A stretch of DNA of 64,000 bases. It comes from Pedobacter sp. PF22-3 (GTDB taxonomy: Bacteria; Bacteroidota; Bacteroidia; Sphingobacteriales; Sphingobacteriaceae). Every line of letters begins with the position of its first letter. Within the stretch, counting starts at the first letter, position 1. Position numbers and translations under genes: made by a program. The stretch spans positions 62,001 to 126,000 of the forward strand of contig NZ_JAPIVP010000007.1 in assembly GCF_026239555.1 (NCBI RefSeq), read 5' to 3'. The notes under the pieces were generated by a model. That model saw only the letters and a program-made list of their open reading frames with translations, was not told where the DNA came from and did no database searches. Below, in pieces: positions 25,392-35,402 of this stretch.

Positions 25392-26075
25392 ATGAAACGC
25401 TACTATGCCCTTTTATTGCTCATTACATTGAGCATCTCATCATTTGCTCAAAAAAGCCTTTTTAATGGCAAAAATCTAAATGGGTGGCATGTAGATGTAC
25501 CCGCAATGGATAAAAAGCCCGATACGATTAATCCGTTTATAGTTCGCAATGGCATGCTGGTAAGCTTAGGTACTCCAGGCGGGCATTTAATAACCGATAA
25601 AATCTACAAAAATTACCAGTTAACCGTACAATACCGCTTTGCTGGTAAGCCAGGTAACTGTGGCGTTTTGGTACATTCCTCAACTCCACGGGTGCTGTAT
25701 GGTATGTTTCCAAAATCGCTGGAAGTGCAGATGCAACATCAAGATGCTGGCGATTTTTGGTGTATTGAAGAAGACATTACCGTACCAAATATGCTCGCCA
25801 GACGCGGCCCGAAAGAAAACTGGGGCATAAATGGCGATAAACTGCGCCGCATAAAAAACTTAACAGACGATAGTGAAAAACCTGTTGGTGAGTGGAACAC
25901 CATGATTATTCAGTGTCTAAATAACGAAGTGAAGGTTTGGGTAAACGGCACATTGGTAAATTATGGCACAAACTGCACGGCAAGTAGCGGACAGATTGCT
26001 TTACAGGCAGAAGGTAGTGAAGTAGAGTTTAAACAGCTGGATCTGAAACCGATTAAAGCACTTTCTAAATCTTAA
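25392..26075 (+). CDS. Secreted DUF1080 protein (3-keto-disaccharide hydrolase family)
   Basis: A 227-residue protein from ATG 25392, where a clean signal peptide begins (MKRYYALLLLITLSISSFAQ). A frame extension upstream to 25323 has no such signal. The mature part is one DUF1080 concanavalin-like domain: SLFNGKNLNGWHV, then GGHLITDKIYKNYQL, GNCGVLVHSS, KSLEVQMQHQDAGDF and EWNTMIIQCLNNEVKVWVNG. Some family members hydrolyse 3-keto-glycosides in the periplasm; the specificity here is not evident. No glycoside dehydrogenase neighbours are seen. Confidence 0.85.
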   Translation: MKRYYALLLLITLSISSFAQKSLFNGKNLNGWHVDVPAMDKKPDTINPFIVRNGMLVSLGTPGGHLITDKIYKNYQLTVQYRFAGKPGNCGVLVHSSTPRVLYGMFPKSLEVQMQHQDAGDFWCIEEDITVPNMLARRGPKENWGINGDKLRRIKNLTDDSEKPVGEWNTMIIQCLNNEVKVWVNGTLVNYGTNCTASSGQIALQAEGSEVEFKQLDLKPIKALSKS

Positions 26076-26083
26076 GTAGAGTA

Positions 26084-26190
26084 GTCATTTCGACCGTAGC
26101 GGAGAACCCGAAGGCTCAGCGAAGCTAAATCTTTGGATTAAAACTTAGGAAAAGATCTCTTCCAAGTTGTTCCAGTCGAGATGGCAACAA
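26084..26190. repeat. GTCAT-family repeat
   Basis: GTCATTTCGACCGTAGCGGA, then GAACCCGAAGGCTCAGCGAA, and the return AGTCGAGATGGC near 26175. It has the same internal AACCCGAAGGCTC as the element at 36640-36740. Confidence 0.5.
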
Positions 26191-26254
26191 GGATGACACC
26201 ACAATATCTGCGCCCCAACTTAATTAAAATTTCGATAAAGCATATCACATAAAA

Positions 26255-26302
26255 AAGAAGTCAAGTTTTTATAGCACATTGGCCATTAAAACTTGACTTC
26301 TT
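26255..26302. terminator. Bidirectional terminator between DUF1080 gene and sucB
   Basis: AAGAAGTCAAGTTTT and its perfect complement AAAACTTGACTTCTT enclose an 18-base loop, with A run on one side and T run on the other. It can end both convergent transcripts. Confidence 0.8.
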
Positions 26303-26349
26303 TATCTTAAATTTCTATAAAGATTTAAGTCCCCTTTAGAGGATTTAGG

Positions 26350-27576
26350 TTAGACACCTAATAGCAATCTAGCCGGATCTTCTAATAATTGTTTCACACG
26401 AACCAGGAAACCAACTGACTCACGTCCGTCGATAATTCTGTGATCATAAGATAAAGCAACATACATCATTGGGCGGATTACCACCTCACCTTTTTCAGCT
26501 ACCGGACGCTCAACAATGTTGTGCATACCTAAAATAGCCGATTGTGGCGCATTAATAATTGGCGTCGACATCATTGAACCAAATACACCACCATTTGTAA
26601 TGGTAAATGTTCCACCAGTCATCTCTTCGATGGTTAATTTGCTATCGCGTGCTTTTAAAGCCAATTCTAACACCGATTTTTCAATCTGAGCTAAAGTCAT
26701 GCTTTCTGCATTACGGATAACGGGTACCACTAAACCTTTTGGTGCAGAAACAGCGATAGAAATATCAGCAAAATCGTTGTATACCAATTCTTCACCTTCA
26801 ATACGACCGTTTACTGCAGGGAAATCTTTTAAAGCTTCGGTAACGGCTTTAGTGAAAAAGCTCATAAAACCTAAACCAACGCCAAATTTCTCTTTAAACT
26901 GATCTTTATATTTTCCGCGTAAATCCATAATTGGTTTCATGTTAACCTCGTTGAAAGTAGTTAACATTGCAGTTTCATTTTTAACGGCAACCAAACGTTT
27001 TGCAACGGTTCTACGCAGTGGAGACATTTTCTCGCGGCGCTCGCCACGGCTACCTGCTGGAGCAGCAGCTGCAACCGGCGCAGTCGCTTTTGGTGCTTCA
27101 GCTTTTTTACCCGCTTCTGCTTTTACAGCATCATCTTTGGTAATACGGCCATCAACACCAGTACCTTTAACCGCGCCAGCATCAATGCCTTTTTCTGCAA
27201 GAATTTTACCAGCAGCAGGAGAAGGAGTTCCTGTAGCATAACTTTCACCTGCTTTTTCGGCAACCGGAGCCGCAGTTTTATCTTCAGCAACAACAGCCTT
27301 TTCTTCAGCCTTTGGCGCATCAGCTTTCGCTGGAGCTGCACCACCATCTTCAATTTTACATACTACTGCACCGATGGCTAAAGTATCACCTTCGGCTGCT
27401 ATGGTTTTTAAAGTTCCAGCTTGTTCTGCGGTTAATTCGAATGTTGCTTTATCCGATTCTAATTCGGCAATAACTTCATCCATTTCAACAACATCGCCAT
27501 CGTTTTTTATCCAACGTGATAAAACAACTTCGGTTATCGATTCACCAACAGGTGGAACTTTTATCTCTAAACTCAT
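26350..27576 (-). CDS. sucB: 2-oxoglutarate dehydrogenase E2, dihydrolipoamide succinyltransferase
   Basis: A 408-residue protein with one lipoyl domain (lipoyl Lys43 in [10 protein letters not shown]), an Ala/Pro/Lys-rich linker to about 115, the E3-binding domain ([20 protein letters not shown], then GRITKDDA), a second Ala-rich linker, and the catalytic domain ending [10 protein letters not shown] with His379 and Asp383. It transfers succinyl groups to CoA in the TCA cycle. The gene follows sucA by 104 bases on the same strand; the E3 subunit is not in the window. The name odhB is equally valid. Confidence 0.95.
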   Translation of the reverse strand: MSLEIKVPPVGESITEVVLSRWIKNDGDVVEMDEVIAELESDKATFELTAEQAGTLKTIAAEGDTLAIGAVVCKIEDGGAAPAKADAPKAEEKAVVAEDKTAAPVAEKAGESYATGTPSPAAGKILAEKGIDAGAVKGTGVDGRITKDDAVKAEAGKKAEAPKATAPVAAAAPAGSRGERREKMSPLRRTVAKRLVAVKNETAMLTTFNEVNMKPIMDLRGKYKDQFKEKFGVGLGFMSFFTKAVTEALKDFPAVNGRIEGEELVYNDFADISIAVSAPKGLVVPVIRNAESMTLAQIEKSVLELALKARDSKLTIEEMTGGTFTITNGGVFGSMMSTPIINAPQSAILGMHNIVERPVAEKGEVVIRPMMYVALSYDHRIIDGRESVGFLVRVKQLLEDPARLLLGV

Positions 27577-27680
27577 ATTTTTAAAATTGTAATTTTTGTT
27601 GTTATTATGTTTTAAGATTGAGAGTTTAAAATTGTGGATTACTTAAATCCTCTACATTAAACCCTGAAACCTTCTACTTC

Positions 27681-30479
27681 TTAATCCGCTTCTGCCATTT
27701 TTTTAATGGCCTTTTTGGTCGCTTCCTTTACTTCTTCCTGTTTAACAGGAAGTTCTAAGGCTTTTGCCAAAATATAAGCTTGCTGGTTAGCATGTTGTTT
27801 TGCAAAACCCGTAGCTGTACTGCTGCTCTCTCTTCTTGAAATAACATCAATACCTTTTAAAGCGGTTTTATACAACTTACGGAACAAATATGGCCATGCG
27901 CCCATGTTCTCTGGCTCTTCTTGTACCCAGAAAATTTCTTTAGCATTTTTATATTTTTTCTGAATGCCCTCCATCTGATCAACTGGCGTTGGATACAATT
28001 GCTCTACACGAACCAAGGCTACGTGTTTGATTTTATCAGCCTGTTGTTTCTCCAGCAATTCATAGTAAATTTTACCACTACAGAAAACGATACGCGTTAC
28101 CTCTGCCACTTTAACATTTACATCATCAATTACTTCTTTAAAACCACCTTCGGTAAATTCTTCTAATTTAGAAACGCAGGCCGGATGACGCAGTAAACTT
28201 TTTGGTGTAAATACAACCAAAGGTTTACGGAAATCGCGTTTAAACTGGCGGCGTAATACGTGGAAGAAGTTTGCAGGAGTAGTACAGTTGGTTACCTGCA
28301 TGTTGTAATCGGCACATAGCTCCATAAAGCGCTCAATCCGTGCTGATGAGTGCTCAGGACCCTGACCTTCATAACCATGAGGCAATAACATCACCAAACC
28401 GTTTTCGCGCTGCCACTTGGTTTCAGCACTTGCAATATATTGATCGACAACAATTTGTGCGCCGTTAAAGAAATCGCCAAACTGTGCTTCCCAGATAGTT
28501 AATGCATTTGGATTGGCCATGGCATATCCATACTCAAAGCCTAAAACACCATACTCTGATAAGTGTGAATTGTAAATATCAAATGATGCCTGTTGATCTG
28601 AAATATTTGCCAGTGGTACATATTCTTCCTCACTGTCTTCAAGCGTTAATACGGCATGACGGTGAGAGAAAGTACCACGCTCCACATCCTGACCACTTAA
28701 ACGAACGCGTTTACCTTCTGATAACAAAGTACCATAAGCCAGTTGCTCGCCCATTGCCCAATCAAAAACAAGCGTTTCGTTAACCATTTTGGTACGCTCA
28801 GCAAATAATTTTTCGATTTTTTTGAAAAACTTTTTATTTGATGGTAAAGTGGTAATGCGTTTACCAATTTCCAATAAAGTGCTTTTTTTAACTGCTGTAA
28901 CCGGCGAGGCTTCGAAATCTTTAGGTGTCGCCATCCGTAGATCTGCCCATGCACCACCGAATTTAACTTCGCTATTGCTAGCCACAAATTCTTTAGCTTC
29001 ATTTAAGCGCTCCTGCAAAATACCACGGAAATCTTTTTCCATTTCTTTTGCTAAACCAGCTTCCAACTTACCTTCTTTGGTTAACTGATCGATATATATT
29101 TCCCTTGGGTTAGGGTGTTTTTCAATCGTTTTGTATAACAATGGCTGTGTGAATTTAGGTTCATCAGACTCATTATGACCGAAGCGACGGTAGCAAAGAA
29201 TGTCAATAAAAACATCATTTTTATATTTCTGACGGTATTCCATAGCCAGGTTAATCGCATAAACCAAAGCTTCAGGATCATCACCATTTACGTGGAAAAC
29301 CGGAGATAACGTAACTTTAGCAATATCGGTACAGTAAGTACTGGTACGGGCATCTTTATAATTGGTGGTAAAACCAATCTGGTTATTAATTACCAGGTGA
29401 ATAGTACCACCTGTTTTGTAACCTTCAAGGCCTGCCATCTGAATGACTTCATAAACAATGCCTTGTCCGGCAACTGATGCGTCACCATGAATCAAAATCG
29501 GTGCTAAACGACTATTGTCGCCACCATATTTGAAATCGATTTTAGAGCGGCTCATGCCTTCTACCACACCATCAACTGTTTCTAAGTGTGATGGGTTAGG
29601 ACATAAACTTAAGTGAACACTTTTGCCCGAAACGGTAGCAACATCTGTTGAATAACCTAAGTGGTATTTAACATCACCACCATATGGGGTATCAGGGCTA
29701 TAGCTTTTACCTTCAAATTCAGCAAAAATATCTTTGTATGTTTTTTGCATGATGTTGGCCAACACGTTCAAACGACCGCGGTGTGCCATACCAATTACAA
29801 ATTCTTCAATTCCCAGTTCAGCACCTTTTTCAATTACCGAATCCAATGCAGGGATCAAAGCTTCTGCACCTTCTAATGAAAAACGTTTTTGACCCAAGAA
29901 TTTTGTACCCAGGAAATTTTCAAAACTTACTGCTTCGTTTAATTTCCGCAGAATTCGTTTTTTCTCATCAATAGAGAAGTTAGGCGTATTACGTGCACTT
30001 TCCATTTTTTGCTGAATCCAGTTCAACACTTCTGGTGTACGTAAAAATTTAAACTCAGCTCCGATAGAGCCAGCATATGTTTGTTTTAAAAAGGCTACAA
30101 TATCTTTCAATTTTGCTGCACCGATACCAATTTCCATACCAGAGTTGAAAACAGTTTCCAGATCAGCATCCGATAATCCAAAATTTGCCAGATCTAATGT
30201 TGGCAAATGTTTACGTCTTTCGCGAACAGGATTGGTGTGCGTAAATAAGTGTCCACGGCTACGGTAGCCATCAATCAGATTTAAAACATTAACCTCTTTT
30301 AAAAAGTGTTCAGGCGTTTCTGCTGTTACTGCAGGAGCCTCCGATCCTCTTCCAAAATCAAAACCTTCAAAAAATTTCTGCCAACCGAACTCAACAGATG
30401 CCGGATCTTGTTGGTAGGATTGATATAAAGATTCTATATATTCGGCGTTTGCGCCATTAAGATAAGATAATTTATCCAT
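27681..30479 (-). CDS. sucA: 2-oxoglutarate dehydrogenase E1 component
   Basis: A 932-residue thiamine-diphosphate enzyme that decarboxylates 2-oxoglutarate. The N-terminus DKLSYLNGANAEYIESLYQS is typical of E1o. VIGMAHRGRLNVLANI, GHNESDEPKFTQPLLY and the ThDP-binding GDASVAGQGIVYEVIQMA are diagnostic. The length matches the family. It is transcribed ahead of sucB, from a likely promoter at 30505-30538. Confidence 0.96.
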   Translation of the reverse strand: MDKLSYLNGANAEYIESLYQSYQQDPASVEFGWQKFFEGFDFGRGSEAPAVTAETPEHFLKEVNVLNLIDGYRSRGHLFTHTNPVRERRKHLPTLDLANFGLSDADLETVFNSGMEIGIGAAKLKDIVAFLKQTYAGSIGAEFKFLRTPEVLNWIQQKMESARNTPNFSIDEKKRILRKLNEAVSFENFLGTKFLGQKRFSLEGAEALIPALDSVIEKGAELGIEEFVIGMAHRGRLNVLANIMQKTYKDIFAEFEGKSYSPDTPYGGDVKYHLGYSTDVATVSGKSVHLSLCPNPSHLETVDGVVEGMSRSKIDFKYGGDNSRLAPILIHGDASVAGQGIVYEVIQMAGLEGYKTGGTIHLVINNQIGFTTNYKDARTSTYCTDIAKVTLSPVFHVNGDDPEALVYAINLAMEYRQKYKNDVFIDILCYRRFGHNESDEPKFTQPLLYKTIEKHPNPREIYIDQLTKEGKLEAGLAKEMEKDFRGILQERLNEAKEFVASNSEVKFGGAWADLRMATPKDFEASPVTAVKKSTLLEIGKRITTLPSNKKFFKKIEKLFAERTKMVNETLVFDWAMGEQLAYGTLLSEGKRVRLSGQDVERGTFSHRHAVLTLEDSEEEYVPLANISDQQASFDIYNSHLSEYGVLGFEYGYAMANPNALTIWEAQFGDFFNGAQIVVDQYIASAETKWQRENGLVMLLPHGYEGQGPEHSSARIERFMELCADYNMQVTNCTTPANFFHVLRRQFKRDFRKPLVVFTPKSLLRHPACVSKLEEFTEGGFKEVIDDVNVKVAEVTRIVFCSGKIYYELLEKQQADKIKHVALVRVEQLYPTPVDQMEGIQKKYKNAKEIFWVQEEPENMGAWPYLFRKLYKTALKGIDVISRRESSSTATGFAKQHANQQAYILAKALELPVKQEEVKEATKKAIKKMAEAD

Positions 30480-30504
30480 TATTAACTGTTTACTGTAAGC
30501 ATTA

Positions 30505-30538
30505 CAAAATTAGAATTTTACCTTATATAAATGGCAAA
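30505..30538 (-). promoter_or_regulatory. Likely sucA promoter (Bacteroidota type)
   Basis: On the minus strand TTTG (30535-30538) is followed after 22 bases by TAATTTTG (30505-30512), matching the -33/-7 pattern TTTG and TAnnTTTG. The spacing is slightly longer than the usual 19-21. Confidence 0.5.
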
Positions 30539-30689
30539 AATCTCGATTAAAATAAATGAGCAGGTTTTAAATTTGCGAGTGCGTAAATGAGTTGGCCTTG
30601 TATACAAAAAATGGGCAAAATCTGTTAAAATTCAATTACCCAGATGCGCTCTTTCTACACACAGTAATTTTATAATTCAATTCTCACAA

Positions 30690-31964
30690 CTATGATGCCC
30701 AAGTTATGGAGTAATTGCCTTTTGGGTCGAGATTTTTGATATTTTTATCCAGATCAAAAACACTTTTTGATTTTTGATCATTCCCTACACCGGCAACATT
30801 GGCCCAATTGCCCCAATTACTTGCCGGATTATAATCAATCAGTTTTTCTTCAAAATAGGCAGCTCCCAAGACCCAGCTCACCTCTAAATTATTGATCAGG
30901 TAAAGCGCTGCTGTTTGGCGGGCAATATTAGAAATAAAACCGGTTTGGTTTAATTCAGTCATCACCGCATCTACTACCGCAAAACCAGTTTGCGCATTGC
31001 GCCATTTATTAAAATTCTCCTGCTCGTTTGCTACATCAACCAAACCCTGGCTGCCAAATCCATCCGGACTAAAAAACGTATTACCGTATTTTTTGAACAT
31101 GAAACGGAAGTAATCTCTCCACAACAGGCCTAATAAGATATGGTTGAACATGGCCTTGGTATTGGGCACACTTTCCATTTTTTTAATTTCCCAGTACACT
31201 TTACGTGGAGATAAACTGCCCATGGCCAACCAGGCAGAAAGTTTCGAAACAAGAATTAAATTCTTGGTTGTTGCAGCTTGCTGCATGGCCAGAATCACCT
31301 TTTGCAGGTGAACCAAACCTTCGGCTTCTCCACCGGTAAATTCAAAATCAGCACGCTGATCTTTTTGCTGAGGTAGAAGATTAAGGTCTTCCAAAGATGA
31401 CAATGTACCCCAATCAATCACCTCTGCTACATTGATCCGATCTGGCGCCGCAAAACAGGGCTTGATAATCGAATCGCGCTCAATTTTCTTTTTAAACTGG
31501 TTAAAAGCATCAGGAATATCCTTAATAGGAAAAGGCAAATCTTCCTTGTTGTATAAGGTATGACCAATAAAATGTTTCAGGTTGATCCGTAATTTCCAAA
31601 GTGCATTCTCTACCAGTGTTGAAATATGCGTTTCTTCGCGTGCTACTTCCCGGTGATGATAAACTTCGGTAATCTCATATTCCTGCACAAGTTGAGGAAT
31701 GATATCTTCAGGATTGCCTTCAGCAATCAGCAAATTACCGCCAATCTGTTTTAAAGCATTGCGTAAACCTAAAACACTTTCTAAAATAAACTGCGCTCTG
31801 ATATTACCTGTTTTTAAGGTGCCGTATTTTGTTTCGCCAAAAGAACGGCGATCTAGAATATAAACAGGTAAAATCGAATCAGATTTAGCAATTGCTTCCA
31901 CCAGCATTTCATTATCATGCAAGCGAAGATCATTTCTAAACCAGACTAAAATTTTTTTGGACAT
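30690..31964 (-). CDS. DASH-type cryptochrome
   Basis: A 424-residue flavoprotein of the photolyase/cryptochrome superfamily. The N-terminal antenna domain starts ILVWFRNDLRLHDNEML. The FAD domain shows LLGLLWRDYFRFMF, SNIARQTAALYLINNLEVSW and the DASH signature SNWGNWANVAGVGND. DASH proteins repair cyclobutane dimers mainly in single-stranded DNA and may signal light. It is divergent from the SDR and photolyase genes at 32133-34489, so the three form a light/UV cluster. The closing tail is short compared with many members. Confidence 0.88.
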   Translation of the reverse strand: MSKKILVWFRNDLRLHDNEMLVEAIAKSDSILPVYILDRRSFGETKYGTLKTGNIRAQFILESVLGLRNALKQIGGNLLIAEGNPEDIIPQLVQEYEITEVYHHREVAREETHISTLVENALWKLRINLKHFIGHTLYNKEDLPFPIKDIPDAFNQFKKKIERDSIIKPCFAAPDRINVAEVIDWGTLSSLEDLNLLPQQKDQRADFEFTGGEAEGLVHLQKVILAMQQAATTKNLILVSKLSAWLAMGSLSPRKVYWEIKKMESVPNTKAMFNHILLGLLWRDYFRFMFKKYGNTFFSPDGFGSQGLVDVANEQENFNKWRNAQTGFAVVDAVMTELNQTGFISNIARQTAALYLINNLEVSWVLGAAYFEEKLIDYNPASNWGNWANVAGVGNDQKSKSVFDLDKNIKNLDPKGNYSITWAS

Positions 31965-32132
31965 TTTTTATCGAAAAGGGTGTAAGAACGCGCTACAAAT
32001 TTACCTTATTTTTCTTCTTCATCAAACCGCTAAGTAATTCTTTACAAATAGGAAACAAAAGAATTAGAGCCAGATTAATGCATTTTAAAATCTTACCTAC
32101 AAACCCTTTTGCATCTTTGGTGTTTAAAAAAG

Positions 32133-33035
32133 ATGGCAAAAAAGATTCTGATTACCGGCGCTACAGGACTTGTGGGTACTGAACTAAAAAAACACTTACT
32201 GAACAAGGGTTATGAGGTGAATACACTTTCGCGGAAGAAAGATGACGATGCGAATAATTATGTATGGGATGTTTATAAGGGAACGATTGATGCAGACTGT
32301 TTGAATGGTGTAGATACCATTATCCATTTAGCGGGAGAGCCGGTTGCTGATAAGAAATGGACCGACGAACGCAAAAAACAGATTATCGATAGCCGTGTAA
32401 AGTCAACAGAATTACTCTTCAAAACCATTAAATCTAAACCTGATCATCAGCTAAAATCATTTATTTCTGCTTCGGCCGTTGGTTTTTATGGCGATTGCGG
32501 TGACGAGATTTTAACAGAAGAAAGTCCAAATGGTTATGGATTTTTGGCAGACTGCTGTAAACTTTGGGAAGATGCCGTAGACCAGGGCAGAAAATTAAGT
32601 CTCAGGGTTGTAAAACTCCGGACCGGAATTGTATTAAGTAATCACGGCGGTGCTTTACCACAACTTGACAAACCTGTTAAGTTATTTGCAGGAGCAGCTT
32701 TAGGCACAGGAAAACAATGGACACCCTGGTTGCACATCGACGACATGGTTGAAATGTATATCGAAGCTATCGAAAACCTTAAAATGGAAGGCTGCTACAA
32801 TGCCTGCGCTCCTTTTCCGGTCACCAATAAAGCGTTAACCAAAGCCATTGCCAAACAGCTCCACCGCCCGTTCTGGCCCATTAAAGTCCCTAAAAAAGCA
32901 TTAGAATTATTATTGGGCGAACGCGTAGATGCCGTTTTGATGAGCAATAATACCTCGGCACAAAAGATTTTAGATGCAGGATTCAAATTTAAATTTACAC
33001 ATTTGGACGATGCTTTGAAGGAGCTGTATAGTTAA
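32133..33035 (+). CDS. TIGR01777 family SDR (epimerase-like) protein
   Basis: A 300-residue extended short-chain dehydrogenase from ATG 32133; the frame extends to a TTG at 32109, but ATG followed by AKKKILITGATGLVG is the natural start. It carries the NAD(P) motif GATGLVG, IIHLAGEPVADKKW, SASAVGFYG with the catalytic-region Tyr, and the C-terminal DUF1731-like PFWPIKVPKKALELLLGERV. The family is linked by name only to epimerases and the cell-division-linked YfcH/SulA-like proteins; the substrate is unknown. It lies between two photolyase-family genes, a frequent neighbour set in Bacteroidota. Confidence 0.88.
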   Translation: MAKKILITGATGLVGTELKKHLLNKGYEVNTLSRKKDDDANNYVWDVYKGTIDADCLNGVDTIIHLAGEPVADKKWTDERKKQIIDSRVKSTELLFKTIKSKPDHQLKSFISASAVGFYGDCGDEILTEESPNGYGFLADCCKLWEDAVDQGRKLSLRVVKLRTGIVLSNHGGALPQLDKPVKLFAGAALGTGKQWTPWLHIDDMVEMYIEAIENLKMEGCYNACAPFPVTNKALTKAIAKQLHRPFWPIKVPKKALELLLGERVDAVLMSNNTSAQKILDAGFKFKFTHLDDALKELYS

Positions 33036-33187
33036 ATTAGCCGACTATAATTGTTCGAATGGATTAATTGCCTATAGTTAACTACAAATTGCAAATTGAA
33101 AACTATATTAATGTATAATCCGTTAATACGCCAAACGCCCATCTCTAAACGCTCAGACATCTAGATTCTATTAATAGCTTATAATAA

Positions 33188-34489
33188 ATGACTTCAATAT
33201 CCATTTTCTGGTTCCGCCGCGATTTACGTTTAGCAGATAATGCTGCTTTGTATCATGCCCTTAGAGGCGATTATCCGATTTTGCCACTTTTTATTTTTGA
33301 TAAAAATATACTGGATAAACTGCCGAAAGACGATGCTCGTGTAACCTTCATTTATCAAACCATTGAAGCGTTAAAAAAAGAACTTCAGCAGCAAGGATCG
33401 GATTTACTGGTAAAATATGGCGAGCCTGAAAAAATATGGCCCGAAGTTTTAAAGGAGTACGAAGTTAAAGAAGTATACACTAATCACGATTATGAACCCT
33501 ATGCCCGCGAACGTGATGATAACATGGCCGAGTTTTTAACCAGTGAAGAAATTGTATTTAAAACATATAAAGACCAGGTTATTTTTGAAAAAAACGAAAT
33601 CTTAAAAGCAGACAAAACGCCTTATACCGTCTTTACACCCTTTTATAAACAATGGCATGCTAAATTGAATGATTTTTATGTAAAAGCATATCCTACAAAA
33701 AAATACTTTAAAAATTTATTACAAACCAAACATCTGTTGCTCCCAACTCTAAAAGAAATGGGCTTTGAGAAAAGTAAACTGGATTTTCCTAAACTCAGTT
33801 ATAAAAGCAAGCTCGATGATTATGCCAAGGAACGCGATTTCCCTGCGCTTGATGGCACTACACATGTCGGCCTGCATTTGCGTTTTGGAACGTTAAGCAT
33901 CAGGAAAGCAGTTAAAGATGCCTTGGAAGCAAAATCTAATGTCTGGCTTTCGGAACTGGCCTGGCGAGAATTTTATATGACCATCCTTTGGCATTTCCCC
34001 TACTCGGCTTTCGATTCGTTTAAAAAGCAATATGATAAAATTAAATGGCGCAACAACGAAGATGAGTTTAAGGCATGGCGTGAGGGCAATACCGGCTATC
34101 CTATTGTTGATGCAGGGATGCGCCAGTTGAACCAAACCGGATGGATGCACAACCGCGTAAGGATGATTGTTGGGAGTTTTTTAACCAAACATTTACTCAT
34201 CGATTGGCGCTGGGGAGAAACCTACTTTGCCGAAAAATTATTGGATTATGAAATGGCCAGTAATGTTGGTGGCTGGCAATGGGCCGCAGGATCAGGAAAC
34301 GATGCGGCACCATACTTTAGGGTTTTTAACCCCGAACTGCAGACCAAAAAATTTGACCCTAAACTGGAATATATTAAAAAGTGGGTACCAGAATTTGGCA
34401 CAAAAAAATATGCCCAACCAATTGTTGAGCATACTTTTGCAAGAGAAAGGGTTTTAAAAGTTTTTAAAGAAGCTTTATCTAATTCGTAA
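33188..34489 (+). CDS. phrB: Deoxyribodipyrimidine photolyase (class I CPD type)
   Basis: A 433-residue protein. The N-terminal antenna domain is ISIFWFRRDLRLADNAALYHA. The FAD-binding domain carries TTHVGLHLRFGTLSIR, LAWREFYMTILWHFP, RMIVGSFLTKHLLIDWRWGE and SNVGGWQWAAGSGNDAAPYF, with the two active-site Trp/Glu regions typical of CPD photolyase. It uses blue light to split cyclobutane pyrimidine dimers. Its final 11 bases overlap, tail to tail, the stop end of the first FKBP gene. Confidence 0.92.
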   Translation: MTSISIFWFRRDLRLADNAALYHALRGDYPILPLFIFDKNILDKLPKDDARVTFIYQTIEALKKELQQQGSDLLVKYGEPEKIWPEVLKEYEVKEVYTNHDYEPYARERDDNMAEFLTSEEIVFKTYKDQVIFEKNEILKADKTPYTVFTPFYKQWHAKLNDFYVKAYPTKKYFKNLLQTKHLLLPTLKEMGFEKSKLDFPKLSYKSKLDDYAKERDFPALDGTTHVGLHLRFGTLSIRKAVKDALEAKSNVWLSELAWREFYMTILWHFPYSAFDSFKKQYDKIKWRNNEDEFKAWREGNTGYPIVDAGMRQLNQTGWMHNRVRMIVGSFLTKHLLIDWRWGETYFAEKLLDYEMASNVGGWQWAAGSGNDAAPYFRVFNPELQTKKFDPKLEYIKKWVPEFGTKKYAQPIVEHTFARERVLKVFKEALSNS

Positions 34490-35399
34490 CCTTTATAATT
34501 TCAATGTCGAAATCCAATACGGCGTTAGGTGGAATAGCGTTAGATCCACCGCGTCCATAAGCCAGATCAGAAGGGATGAACATTCTAAATTTTGTTCCAA
34601 CAGGAAACTTAGGAATTAATGTTTTCCACCCTTGAATTATAGCAGTAGTACTAGATAAAGTAGTTGAGAAGGTTCCAGTCGTATTTGAATCAAATGAGGA
34701 ACCATCCAAAAATCGGCCGGTATAGTTTATAACTACTGTACTTACTTCCGGATCTATAGCTGCACCTGTACCTAGTGTATTTACAATATAATAAATTCTA
34801 CTATTGTCCTTCGTAGCTGTTAAATTCTTACTAGATAAAAAATTTAATATTCTAGCATCATCTAATAACGACTGTTTATGGTATGGATAAGTTTTAACAA
34901 TAAAATCAAGATTTTCATTTGAAGGAATTGGCCCTACACCATTTCTACCAAAGCCCAGATATGATGGTAACAAAATCCTGGCTGTACCTCCTGGTTTTAA
35001 TTTAAGTACAGCTGTTCTTAACGCAGGTATGTTATAGGTAGTACTTGTTGATAAAGCCCCTTGGAAAAAACTATTTAAATACCCAACCAAAGTATTTAAG
35101 TTACCATTTGAGGGTGACTGGAGATAAGTTGTTCCACTCGCCAGAGATTTAACGGTTACATCATACAATACCGAATCTGAATTCAAGAAAAGCGCACCAT
35201 CAGCAGGGTTTGTAACCTGATAATAAAATCCTGTTTTAGCAGAATCAGGCACCATTTGTGTTAAATTATTCTTTGATATATATGCCTTTATAGCTGCATC
35301 ATCTACAGTTTGTGCAGTATCATATTCCTTCGTGCACGAGCTGAAAACTACAGTTGCCAGTAAAATTGCGAATAGGCCAAGTTTAGTAAATTTGTTCAT
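34479..35399 (-). CDS. FKBP-type peptidyl-prolyl isomerase lipoprotein, two-domain
   Basis: A 306-residue lipoprotein (signal ending VVFSSC, Cys22). It has two FKBP-like halves. Residues about 60-180 are a degenerate copy (GFYYQVTNPADGALFLNSDS, then GFGRNGVGPIPSNENLDFIV). Residues about 195-306 are a canonical domain (VVINYTGRFLDGSSFDS, IIQGWKTLIPKFPVGTKFRM, DLAYGRGGSNAIPPNAVLDF). The C-terminal domain probably has activity; the first looks binding-only. It is the third gene of a run of three FKBP lipoproteins, starting 3 bases after the previous stop. Confidence 0.88.
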   Translation of the reverse strand: MNKFTKLGLFAILLATVVFSSCTKEYDTAQTVDDAAIKAYISKNNLTQMVPDSAKTGFYYQVTNPADGALFLNSDSVLYDVTVKSLASGTTYLQSPSNGNLNTLVGYLNSFFQGALSTSTTYNIPALRTAVLKLKPGGTARILLPSYLGFGRNGVGPIPSNENLDFIVKTYPYHKQSLLDDARILNFLSSKNLTATKDNSRIYYIVNTLGTGAAIDPEVSTVVINYTGRFLDGSSFDSNTTGTFSTTLSSTTAIIQGWKTLIPKFPVGTKFRMFIPSDLAYGRGGSNAIPPNAVLDFDIEIIKVTN

Positions 35400-35402
35400 T
35401 TA

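Noticed and set aside
26939..27353. Antisense and out-of-frame ORFs within sucB
   Set aside because: They arise from the Ala/Lys/Pro-rich linker composition; sucB is intact in its frame.
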